Shown here: piece by piece, positions 1 to 6,150 of the stretch
Layout: each line of letters begins with the position of its first letter
How positions within the stretch are numbered: the first letter of the stretch is position 1
Position numbers and translations under genes: made by a program
Notes under the pieces: model-generated
Seen by the model: the letters and a program-made list of their open reading frames with translations, nothing else
Databases searched by the model: none
Told to the model about the DNA's origin: nothing
From: an uncultured bacterium
GTDB taxonomy: Bacteria; Bacillota; Clostridia; Lachnospirales; Lachnospiraceae
DNA: 22,833 bases
Direction: 5' to 3'
Assembly: GCA_905215405.1 (NCBI GenBank)
Contig: CAJMQE010000062.1
Span: 1-22,833, forward strand

Positions 1-19
1 CCCCTCAAAGATTGAGGGG
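1..19 (+). repeat. short perfect inverted repeat at window edge
   Basis: Eight bases, CCCCTCAA, are followed by a 3-base gap and the exact reverse complement TTGAGGGG. It sits just ahead of a terminator-like hairpin at 31-53 and probably belongs to the 3' end of a gene or transcript outside the window. A second AGGGG at 21-25 could pair with the same left arm. Its function cannot be judged without the upstream sequence. Confidence 0.4.
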
Positions 20-30
20 CAGGGGAGTTG

Positions 31-53
31 AAGTGTCGCAGACACTTTTTTAT
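31..53 (+). terminator. rho-independent terminator of an unseen upstream gene
   Basis: AAGTGTC at 31-37 pairs exactly with GACACTT at 41-47 around a 3-base GCA loop and runs into a T-rich tail to about 55. This is the classic intrinsic terminator layout. It lies 74 bases before the start of the TM1266-like gene, so that gene probably has its own promoter between about 55 and 110, where I see no convincing -35/-10 pair. Confidence 0.75.
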
Positions 54-126
54 TTCGCGGGAATACAGGACTTTTTATTGGAGAATATCTGATAAAAAGT
101 TTATTTGTGCAGCAAAAGGAGAAGAT

Positions 127-372
127 ATGGAGAAAAGAATCGCACTTGTCGGGATCATTGTTGAAGATGTTGAAAATTCATCGATGGTAAATACGATTCT
201 GCATGAGTATGCAGAGTATGTCATTGGAAGAATGGGGATTCCGTATAAACAACGGGGCGTAAATATTATCAGTGTCGTTGTGGATGCACCGAATAATGTC
301 ATCAGTTCTATGTCAGGAAAGCTTGGAATGATAAAAGGAATCAGCGTCAAGACTATGTATTCAAAGGCATAA
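127..372 (+). CDS. TM1266-type iron-only hydrogenase system regulator (putative)
   Basis: This 81-residue protein matches the TM1266 family, small ACT/NikR-C-like proteins usually encoded with [FeFe]-hydrogenase maturation genes and annotated as putative hydrogenase-system regulators. Recognisable family features are the N-terminal IALVGIIVED strand, the central HEYAEYVIGRMGIPY segment, the RGVNIISVVVDAP strand and the C-terminal SGKLGMIKGISVKTMYSK. The frame can be extended upstream to 28, but that extension reads through the terminator hairpin at 31-53. ATG at 127 has AGGAG at 118-122 and gives the usual family length, so I chose it. The substrate-binding lipoprotein gene follows after 22 bases and is probably co-transcribed. 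No DNA-binding domain is visible, so the regulator label rests on family annotation rather than on a visible motif. Hydrogenase genes may lie upstream of the window. Confidence 0.82.
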   Translation: MEKRIALVGIIVEDVENSSMVNTILHEYAEYVIGRMGIPYKQRGVNIISVVVDAPNNVISSMSGKLGMIKGISVKTMYSKA

Positions 373-394
373 AAATGCCAGAAAAGGAGAAAAT

Positions 395-1411
395 ATGAAA
401 AAAATGAAGAAGTTAGCAGCTGCAATTCTGCTTGTTGCTATGGTAATGGCTCTTGTAGGATGCAATGGTAGCAAGAGTACAGATGCAACAGCTACAGAAA
501 CAACAACTCAGGAAACAGCACAGAAGGCAGACGTTAAGGTCGCAGCATTAAAAGGTCCTACAGCAATTGGTATGGTACAGATCATGGAAAATGCAAAAGA
601 AGGTACGGCATCAAATAATTATGATTTCCAGATTGCCGGAACAGCAGATGAATTTACATCAAATTTGATCAAAGGTGATGTTCAGATTGCAGCACTTCCA
701 TGTAACGCAGCAGCGACCCTTTATAACAAGAGCAACGGTAAGGTAGATATTATTGGTATTAACACACTTGGCGTTCTCTACATCGTTCAGACTGGTGACA
801 GTGTAAAATCAGTAGAAGATCTCAAGGGAAAAACTATTTATTCAACAGGAAAAGGTACAACACCTGAATACACATTAAATTACCTGTTAAAATCAGCAGG
901 ACTCGATCCAGAAAAAGATGTTACAATCGAATATAAATCAGAAGCTACAGAAGTAGCTGCAATGCTTTCTCAGGGAGAAGACGTAGTTGCAATGCTTCCA
1001 CAGCCATATGTTACAACAGTCATGATGCAGAACGATAAAGTCAATATCGCACTGGATGTGACAAAGGAATGGGAAAAATATGCCGGTGCTGACAGTAGTG
1101 TGGTAACTGGTGTCGTAGCCGTCAATGCAGATTTTGCAGAAAAAAATCCAGAAGTTGTAGAACAGTTCGTAAAAGAATATCAGGATTCAGTTACTTTTGT
1201 AAATGAAAATGTAGATGAAGCAGCACAGCTTGTAGAAGATTTCGATATCTTTAAAGCAGCAGTTGCAAAGAAGGCAATTCCAATGTGCAATATTACATTT
1301 ATCAATGGAGACGAAATGAAGAATAAGGTTTCTGCATATCTGCAGGTACTCTTTGATCAGAATCCGGCTGCAGTAGGTGGCACAATGCCAGCAGATGATT
1401 TCTATAGATAG
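395..1411 (+). CDS. ABC transporter substrate-binding lipoprotein (NitT/TauT-like)
   Basis: A 338-residue exported lipoprotein. The first 22 residues form a lipoprotein signal (KK-M-KK, a hydrophobic core, then the LVGC lipobox) with lipidated Cys23, followed by a Thr/Ser/Glu-rich linker to about residue 45. The mature part has the two-lobed periplasmic-binding-protein pattern of the SsuA/TauA/NMT1 group: an early KGPTAIGM segment, the lobe-crossing VEDLKGKTIYSTGKGTTPEY and a VVAMLPQPYV strand. The ligand cannot be deduced; related proteins bind sulfonates, nitrate, pyrimidine precursors or cofactor-like compounds. It follows the TM1266-like gene by 22 bases and has AAGGAG upstream of ATG 395. 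No permease or ATPase gene follows, so it must pair with transporter parts encoded elsewhere, or act alone as a surface binding or sensing protein. Its stop codon lies inside the first copy of a 14-bp tandem repeat. Confidence 0.85.
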   Translation: MKKMKKLAAAILLVAMVMALVGCNGSKSTDATATETTTQETAQKADVKVAALKGPTAIGMVQIMENAKEGTASNNYDFQIAGTADEFTSNLIKGDVQIAALPCNAAATLYNKSNGKVDIIGINTLGVLYIVQTGDSVKSVEDLKGKTIYSTGKGTTPEYTLNYLLKSAGLDPEKDVTIEYKSEATEVAAMLSQGEDVVAMLPQPYVTTVMMQNDKVNIALDVTKEWEKYAGADSSVVTGVVAVNADFAEKNPEVVEQFVKEYQDSVTFVNENVDEAAQLVEDFDIFKAAVAKKAIPMCNITFINGDEMKNKVSAYLQVLFDQNPAAVGGTMPADDFYR

Positions 1412-1451
1412 AGTTTTGTAGATAGAGTTCTGTAGATAGAATTCTGTAGAA
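1405..1451. repeat. 14-bp tandem repeat spanning the stop codon of the binding-protein gene
   Basis: Three consecutive copies of TAGATAGAGTTTTG-like units (1405-1418, 1419-1432, 1433-1446) differ by one or two bases and are followed by a partial fourth (TAGAA). The TAG stop at 1409-1411 lies inside the first unit. The 14-base period is not a multiple of three, so it is not a coding repeat. Replication slippage is the simplest explanation. Confidence 0.85.
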
Positions 1452-1489
1452 TTATGTCAGAGGCAGTGTGGCAGAGAAGAAAAAACAGG

Positions 1490-1517
1490 TTGTTTTTCAG
1501 TCAATTTATGATATAAT
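1490..1517 (+). promoter_or_regulatory. promoter for the FliD-like gene (extended -10)
   Basis: A perfect extended -10, TGATATAAT (TATAAT at 1512-1517), is preceded after 16 bases by a weak -35 TTGTTT (1490-1495). Transcription would start near 1524, leaving a leader of about 84 bases. In that leader, ATGGAAC near 1529-1536 can pair with GTTCAT near 1584-1589, just before the AAGGAGG ribosome site. The -10 match is strong; leader folding is speculative. Confidence 0.7.
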
Positions 1518-1607
1518 GTAGAAGTAAAAATGGAACACGAGTATATTTAATTACAAAAGTGGAAAAGGCATGGAGGCCGACACGTTCATATCAAGGAGGG
1601 ATTAGAT

Positions 1608-2375
1608 ATGGCAACATCATTAAGTACAATTATGAACAATTCTTACTATGGTGTTACTTCAGGTTTCTTTAGTACATCATCATCTGGAAGTACAAACAAT
1701 ACGTATCTTTCTGACTACGCAAGTATCAGGAGCGGATCGTATGCAAAGCTGTTAAAAGCATATTATGCTGGTAGTACAGGTGCTTCCAAACTGGTAGGTT
1801 CAACACTGTCCGGTTCAACGGATATAAGTGAACAAAAGACGCAGGCAATGTCCGTAAGAGATAATGCCAAGTCATTAAAGGAATCAGCACTGGCACTGCA
1901 GCAGACAGGAACAAAGTCCTTGTTCAACAAAAAGACAGTAACAGCGGAAGATGGAACACAGACACAGGAATATGATAAAGATGCAATTTATAAAGCAGTA
2001 TCTTCATTTGTTTCCGATTATAATGCAACAATTGAAAGTGCTGGTAAATCATCAAATACATCAGTACTGAATTCAGCATCCAATCTCGTTGGCAATACAA
2101 AAGCCAATCAGGATCTGCTGAGTAATATTGGTATTACCTATGATTCAAATAATAAACTGACTCTGGATAAGACGAAGTTTAACGCAGCAGATATGAGTGA
2201 TGTGAAATCATTGTTCAACGGAACGGGTTCTTATGCATATGGAACAGCTTATAGTGCTTCCACCATGTATAATCAGTCAGTATCAGAACTGGCAAGCCTG
2301 GCATCATCCGGATATACGGGAACAGGAAGTTATAATGCTTCTCTTACAGGATCGCTTTTCAGCAGTTATCTGTAG
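1608..2375 (+). CDS. orphan FliD-like (flagellar-cap-like) Ser/Thr-rich protein
   Basis: A 255-residue protein rich in Ser, Thr, Gly, Asn and Tyr, with no Cys and no obvious signal peptide. The first third is low-complexity and contains SIRSGSYAKLLKAYY (residues 39-53), a motif I associate with uncharacterised Lachnospiraceae proteins. Residues about 123-225 resemble the C-terminal region of flagellar cap protein FliD: a helix with FVSDYNATI, then L-x-NIGI-x-YDSNNKLTLDKTKF and a DVKSLF helix, the usual order in that domain. It is about half the length of a normal FliD. No flagellar gene is nearby, so a flagellar role is uncertain. It could instead be an exported surface or adhesive protein, or a relic recruited to another use. 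AAGGAGG at 1593-1599, 8 bases before ATG, and its own promoter and terminator mark it as a well-expressed single-gene unit. Confidence 0.6.
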   Translation: MATSLSTIMNNSYYGVTSGFFSTSSSGSTNNTYLSDYASIRSGSYAKLLKAYYAGSTGASKLVGSTLSGSTDISEQKTQAMSVRDNAKSLKESALALQQTGTKSLFNKKTVTAEDGTQTQEYDKDAIYKAVSSFVSDYNATIESAGKSSNTSVLNSASNLVGNTKANQDLLSNIGITYDSNNKLTLDKTKFNAADMSDVKSLFNGTGSYAYGTAYSASTMYNQSVSELASLASSGYTGTGSYNASLTGSLFSSYL

Positions 2376-2426
2376 AAATGCCGTCGTGCACTGATATAAG
2401 ATCACAAGACAGTAATCGCTATTTTG

Positions 2427-2460
2427 AACAGGTGTTATAGCAATATGGCACCTGTTTTTA
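2427..2460 (+). terminator. terminator of the FliD-like gene
   Basis: AACAGGTG (2427-2434) pairs perfectly with CACCTGTT (2449-2456) around a 14-base loop and is followed by TTT. It lies 52 bases after the stop codon and separates this unit from the SEC-C gene. Confidence 0.85.
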
Positions 2461-2505
2461 AATATTTATAAAACAATCTAAACGAAAAATGAGAGGTACA
2501 CAGAT

Positions 2506-3006
2506 ATGACATTACTCGAAACATGGAGAAATCTAGCTTACGAGACAGAAATGAACGAAAAACAGGCAACAGAATTCTGGGGCACATATTTCAATCTTGA
2601 AAAAGGAATCTACGAAAAGATCCTTTCTACACCTGATGAAGTGGTAAAAGGAACAGTAAAGGAACTCGCTGAAAAATACGAAGTTGAACCTTTGATCATG
2701 GTAGGTTTCCTTGATGGAATCAACGACAGTCTGAAAACTCCTAATCCAATTGAAACTATGGAAGAAGGAACAGAAGTAAGCCTTGATTTCGACAAAGAAA
2801 AACTTTATTACAATATGGTCGGAGCAAAAGCTGAATGGTTATATGACCTTCCACAGTGGGATGCACTTCTTCCAGAAGAAGATCGTAAGAAGTTATACAA
2901 AGAACAGAAGCTTTCTCATACTGTAATCAGAGATAAAAAGATCGGACGTAATGATCCATGTCCATGTGGTTCTGGTAAGAAATATAAGAAATGCTGCGGT
3001 AAGTAA
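2506..3006 (+). CDS. SEC-C metal-binding domain protein of unknown function
   Basis: A 166-residue acidic protein. The last 21 residues form a textbook SEC-C zinc-binding motif, GRNDPCPCGSGKKYKKCC, with C152-x-C154-x8-C163-C164. This is the same motif found at the C-terminus of SecA, where it binds zinc and contacts SecB. Residues 1-145 are predicted mostly helical and I do not recognise a named domain there. It may be a stand-alone SEC-C adaptor, but no partner can be named. GAGAGGT near 2491-2497 serves as the ribosome site for ATG 2506. It stands alone: terminators lie on both sides, and the gene downstream is convergent. Confidence 0.8.
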   Translation: MTLLETWRNLAYETEMNEKQATEFWGTYFNLEKGIYEKILSTPDEVVKGTVKELAEKYEVEPLIMVGFLDGINDSLKTPNPIETMEEGTEVSLDFDKEKLYYNMVGAKAEWLYDLPQWDALLPEEDRKKLYKEQKLSHTVIRDKKIGRNDPCPCGSGKKYKKCCGK

Positions 3007-3020
3007 GCATTTATAAATAA

Positions 3021-3057
3021 AAAGCGGGTTGATGTGCACAACATCGACCCACTTTTT
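3021..3057. terminator. bidirectional terminator between convergent genes
   Basis: GGGTTGATGT (3026-3035) pairs with ACATCGACCC (3041-3050) with one G-T wobble and a 5-base loop. Flanking AAA and TTT runs on both sides extend the stem after one mismatch. The + strand ends in TTTTTTT and the - strand in TTTTTATTT, so it can stop the SEC-C gene transcript and the convergent membrane-protein transcript. Confidence 0.9.
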
Positions 3058-4089
3058 TTATATTTTTTTACGACTCTGTTTCCCAATAAGCATATTGGGA
3101 TTGTTCTGTCTGAGATAAGTCAGAAAGATATTTGCGGTATCTTCGGTTTTCCAATAGTAGCGGAACTTGAGCTTCTTCTTCGTAACAATGGTTATGATGT
3201 AAGGACGGGATTTCCAGGGCCCGAAAGGTATCCATTTTGGACGAATATAAGCCCAGGCCATTGTTTCCAGAGGAATGACAGCCATATGCCAGGAGCCTTT
3301 ATAGACGTAATAATTATTGGTAACATACATATTTTCACGGCGAAAATGCAGATCTTTCTCCAGTTCCAATGCAGTGGCGGTAAGTGCATGACGGCGGAAC
3401 AGGCGCCCTTTTAGATTGTAAAAAGTCGTCGCCTGATACGGTGAAATAATATTGCAGGCAAGTACGATCATATGCAGAATGGTTCCTGCAAAAGCAATGG
3501 CCAGTAAAATTCCGAGAATGACGGAAGGTACAATGCTGTAATGGTACTGACTGATGATCAGTGGCTGCGTGCAGGCAGATATACCCTGATAAGTCCAGCC
3601 AAGATCACGTGCAAGAAGTTTGAGCAGTGCTTCCATTGTGCCTTTGTGCGAGATAAAACGAGCATTGAACGTTACATTTTCAAGGATGGCGGGAACAGAA
3701 CCGGATGCTCTGGATGGATCTTCTACAGAAGCATTTTCACTGGTATCAGTTGCAGTAGAACCGGCATTGTTCACGAAATCGCTGGAAAGCAGAAAAATGT
3801 CACATCTGCCATCCTCAAGGGTGTAGTAATAATGTCCTTTTACACGGGAGGACTGGGTGTAGTCGAATCCGGTGTAATAGAGTTTATCAATGGTACAGTT
3901 AATATAATGAATATTATTTTTATATAAATCGGCGGAGTCCTGTCCGGTAGAAAATGATGCTGGAAACAGACAGTTCAGGACTGGAATTCGCAGCGCAAGA
4001 ACGGCCAGAACGCATAAAAAAACAGCCGGAATGATCATCTTTTTCAGATTTACCAGCTGAATGCCTGTTTTGAATAGTCTCTGGTTCAC
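3058..4089 (-). CDS. two-pass membrane protein with an extracytoplasmic domain, function unknown
   Basis: The longest frame begins at a TTG at 4152, but I choose GTG 4087-4089. It has AGAGGA 9 bases upstream, whereas the TTG has no ribosome site and lies about ten bases from the predicted transcription start. That gives 343 residues. A first membrane segment lies at about residues 18-38 and a second at about 185-212. Between them is an extracytoplasmic region of about 145 residues, including a Ser/Thr/Asp-rich low-complexity patch (about 107-130). The C-terminal 130 residues are cytoplasmic, basic and aromatic-rich, with KKKLKFRYYWKTEDTANIF-like strands that recall a PH-like or bacterial-PH-type membrane-associated fold; that comparison is a guess. 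I do not recognise the family with certainty. It has its own promoter and shares a terminator with the convergent SEC-C gene. Confidence 0.7.
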   Translation of the reverse strand: MNQRLFKTGIQLVNLKKMIIPAVFLCVLAVLALRIPVLNCLFPASFSTGQDSADLYKNNIHYINCTIDKLYYTGFDYTQSSRVKGHYYYTLEDGRCDIFLLSSDFVNNAGSTATDTSENASVEDPSRASGSVPAILENVTFNARFISHKGTMEALLKLLARDLGWTYQGISACTQPLIISQYHYSIVPSVILGILLAIAFAGTILHMIVLACNIISPYQATTFYNLKGRLFRRHALTATALELEKDLHFRRENMYVTNNYYVYKGSWHMAVIPLETMAWAYIRPKWIPFGPWKSRPYIITIVTKKKLKFRYYWKTEDTANIFLTYLRQNNPNMLIGKQSRKKI

Positions 4090-4168
4090 GTATCTAAATC
4101 CTCTCTGGTAATAATACATAAATAAAACGCTTTTCCTATAAGTAAGATGCAAAAAAGCGGATAAGATA

Positions 4169-4197
4169 AGTATAGAGGAAACAGGTTAAATAATCAA
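4169..4197 (-). promoter_or_regulatory. promoter of the two-pass membrane protein gene
   Basis: Read on the - strand, TTGATT (4197-4192) is followed after exactly 17 bases by TATACT (4174-4169). Transcription would begin near 4162, giving a leader of about 70 bases to the GTG start at 4089. This promoter position argues against the TTG start at 4152. Confidence 0.75.
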
Positions 4198-4199
4198 GC

Positions 4200-4228
4200 T
4201 TGCTTTTAACGGCAAAAATTGTTAGTAT
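4200..4228 (+). promoter_or_regulatory. candidate promoter of the methyltransferase gene
   Basis: TTGCTT (4200-4205) and TAGTAT (4223-4228) are separated by 17 bases, back to back with the divergent promoter at 4169-4197. The -10 is imperfect, and an overlapping TATATT at 4226 would need a 20-base spacer, so the exact hexamers are uncertain. Confidence 0.4.
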
Positions 4229-4261
4229 ATTGTAAAGAATTTGCTAAGATGGAGGAAAAGA

Positions 4262-5017
4262 ATGAACTCATACACAGAATTTGCCAGGGTCTATGACAAA
4301 TTTATGGATAACATTCCCTATGTGGAATGGGCAGAGTATGTCTGCCAGTTACTGGATGATAACAAGATCAGACAGAATGAAGGACACACGCTGCTGGATG
4401 CAGGTTGTGGAACAGGAACACTGACACAGCTGCTTGCACTGAATGGGTACCAGATGATCGGAATTGACAATTCTCAGGATATGTTGACAATTGCAGATGA
4501 AAAAATGCATGAATCAAATGTAGAGGGAATTGTATATTCAGAACAGGACATGCGGGAATTTGAACTTCCTGAGCAGGTATCTGCGATTATCAGCATCTGT
4601 GATTCGGTTAATTATCTCCAGAAGGCAGAAGATCTCGTCAGTTTCTTTAAATGTGCAAAGAAAAGCCTAAAAAAAGACGGGGTGTTGATCTTTGATCTAA
4701 AGACACAGTATTTCTTCCGAGAACTGCTGGGAGATGATACATTTGCTGAGAATAGAGAAGACTCCGCTTATATTTGGGACAACTATTATTATGAAGATGA
4801 AGATATTAATGAATATAAACTGCACATCTTTATAAAGAACGAACAGGGCAGTTTTGATCGATTTGAAGAAACACATATTCAGAAAGGCTATTCACTGGAT
4901 GATGTAAAGAAGGCATTAGATGATGCCGGAGCAGCATCTGTACGGATTTATGACGCTTTTTCCAAAAGGGAACCGGATGAAGAAAGCGAGAGACTGTATT
5001 TTATAGTTAGATTCTAA
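4262..5017 (+). CDS. class I SAM-dependent methyltransferase
   Basis: A 251-residue cytoplasmic enzyme with a Rossmann-fold methyltransferase domain. Motif I, LLDAGCGTGTLT, lies at about residues 44-55 and would bind S-adenosylmethionine. The acidic end of the second strand is in MIGIDNSQDML, followed by a SEQDMREF segment and a post-motif strand ISICDSVNYL. The C-terminal half (EDINEYKLHIF, RFEETHIQKGYS) resembles the beta-rich extension of YrrT/UbiE-like small-molecule methyltransferases. The substrate is unknown. GGAGG at 4251-4255, 6 bases before ATG 4262, decides the start; a frame extending to 4241 would place the ribosome site inside the gene. hslO follows 90 bases later with no visible terminator, so the two may share a transcript. 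Confidence 0.85.
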   Translation: MNSYTEFARVYDKFMDNIPYVEWAEYVCQLLDDNKIRQNEGHTLLDAGCGTGTLTQLLALNGYQMIGIDNSQDMLTIADEKMHESNVEGIVYSEQDMREFELPEQVSAIISICDSVNYLQKAEDLVSFFKCAKKSLKKDGVLIFDLKTQYFFRELLGDDTFAENREDSAYIWDNYYYEDEDINEYKLHIFIKNEQGSFDRFEETHIQKGYSLDDVKKALDDAGAASVRIYDAFSKREPDEESERLYFIVRF

Positions 5018-5107
5018 TCAGTTTAGAGAATGAATTTAGGGAATAGTACTGAGCAATGCAATCATACCATATGAAAAAGTGCGGGTACGCGCGGAAATGA
5101 GGATAAA

Positions 5108-5986
5108 ATGAACGATTATATTGTAAGAGCAACCGCTGCAGATAGCCAGATCAGAGCATTTGCAGTTAAATCTACAGAAATGGTAGAGGAAGCTAGACAA
5201 AGACATAATACAAGTCCAATTGCAACGGTAGCACTTGGAAGACTTCTGAGTGGTGGAGCTATGATGGGCAGCATGATGAAAGGGGATGCAGATCTCCTTA
5301 CAATTCAGATCAAAGCAGATGGTCCAATGGGGGGACTGACTGTAACATCTGATTCACATGGTAATGTGAAAGGGTATGTAAATAATCCATCTGTTATTGT
5401 TCCAAATACAAAGGATGGCAAACTGGATGTCGCATCTGCAGTAGGAATTGGTGTATTGAGTGTTATTAAGGATATTGGATTGAAAGAACCTTATGTAGGG
5501 GATACAATCCTGATAACAAGTGAGATCGCAGATGATCTGACTTACTATTTCGCAACAAGTGAACAGGTTCCATCATCTGTTGGTCTGGGCGTTCTGATGT
5601 CAAAAGATAATACGGTCAAAGAAGCAGGCGGATTTATTATTCAGCTTCTTCCAGATGCAAGTGAAGAAATTGTCAGCCGTCTTGAGAAAAAGATCGGTGA
5701 AATCAAGTCTGTTACAGAAATGATGGAAAATGGAATGACACCTGAAATGATCCTTGAAGAGATCCTTGGAGAATTTGGACTGGAAATTCTGGATACAGTT
5801 CCAACAAAATTTCACTGTAACTGCAGCAAGGAAAGAGTAGCAAAAGCAATTATCAGTGTAGGACAAAAAGAAATTCAGAGTCTGATCGATGATCATAAGC
5901 CAATTGAAGTAAATTGCCACTTCTGTAATACCAATTATACTTTTGATGAAGAAGAGCTTAAGGAGCTGTTACAGGCAGCAAAATAA
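5108..5986 (+). CDS. hslO: redox-regulated molecular chaperone Hsp33
   Basis: A 292-residue Hsp33, the cytosolic holdase activated by oxidation. It spans the family from the N-terminal DYIVRATAADSQIRAFA through the ATVALGRLLSGGAMMG helix and the beta-platform (LTIQIKADGPMGGL, GYVNNP). The C-terminal redox switch is intact: C237-x-C239 and C270-x2-C273, the four zinc-binding cysteines that form disulfides on oxidation. This is standard full length. The ribosome site is short (GAGG, 5 bases before ATG). It follows a methyltransferase gene. The pyrC promoter begins only 14 bases after its stop codon, and no terminator separates them, so some read-through into the pyrimidine genes is possible. 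Confidence 0.96.
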   Translation: MNDYIVRATAADSQIRAFAVKSTEMVEEARQRHNTSPIATVALGRLLSGGAMMGSMMKGDADLLTIQIKADGPMGGLTVTSDSHGNVKGYVNNPSVIVPNTKDGKLDVASAVGIGVLSVIKDIGLKEPYVGDTILITSEIADDLTYYFATSEQVPSSVGLGVLMSKDNTVKEAGGFIIQLLPDASEEIVSRLEKKIGEIKSVTEMMENGMTPEMILEEILGEFGLEILDTVPTKFHCNCSKERVAKAIISVGQKEIQSLIDDHKPIEVNCHFCNTNYTFDEEELKELLQAAK

Positions 5987-5999
5987 ATATGCTCTTTTG

Positions 6000-6028
6000 T
6001 TGCGGGTATACAGCAATTGTGGTACTAT
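6000..6028 (+). promoter_or_regulatory. promoter of the pyrimidine cluster
   Basis: TTGCGG (6000-6005), a 17-base spacer and TACTAT (6023-6028) with an upstream TG (TGGTACTAT, extended -10). Transcription would start near 6035, leaving a leader of about 116 bases before pyrC. The leader holds two possible hairpins: AGGCTGGAAG/CTTTCAACCT near 6078-6102 (one mismatch) and TGTAAGT (6102-6108)/ACTTACA (6123-6129). No poly-T terminator follows either, so a classical PyrR attenuator is not seen here. Confidence 0.65.
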
Positions 6029-6039
6029 TAAATATAGTA
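6023..6039. promoter_or_regulatory. palindrome over the pyrC -10 and start site, possible operator
   Basis: TACTAT (6023-6028), a 5-base centre TAAAT and ATAGTA (6034-6039) form a perfect inverted repeat that covers the -10 element and the predicted start point. A protein bound here would block polymerase. No regulator gene is assigned, and an AT-rich palindrome of 6-bp arms can arise by chance. Confidence 0.35.
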
Positions 6040-6150
6040 TGCAAAGTTTACCAAAATTATAAAACGCTGAGGTGAAAAGGCTGGAAGTAAATCTTTCAAC
6101 CTGTAAGTTTATGTTTGAAAATACTTACACCACATGCATGGAGGTTTAGA

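Noticed and set aside
1481..1497. AAAAACA/TGTTTTT inverted repeat after the lipoprotein gene, possible terminator
   Set aside because: The stem is almost entirely A-T with no T-run after it, and it overlaps the -35 of the next promoter; too weak to call.
1454..1516. Short frame of about 20 codons in the gap before the FliD-like gene
   Set aside because: No ribosome site, and it overlaps the promoter elements.
3541..3927. Open frames on the + strand opposite the two-pass membrane protein gene
   Set aside because: They lie antisense to a well-supported gene with its own promoter and terminator, and show no recognisable domain.
6111..6149. 12-codon upstream frame ending 1 base before the pyrC start
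   Set aside because: No Shine-Dalgarno site ahead of its ATG; the only AGGAGG-like element lies within it and serves pyrC.
6036..6150. PyrR-type attenuator in the pyrC leader
   Set aside because: GAGG and GGCTGG fragments are present, but there is no full PyrR-binding consensus and no terminator stem with a T-run.
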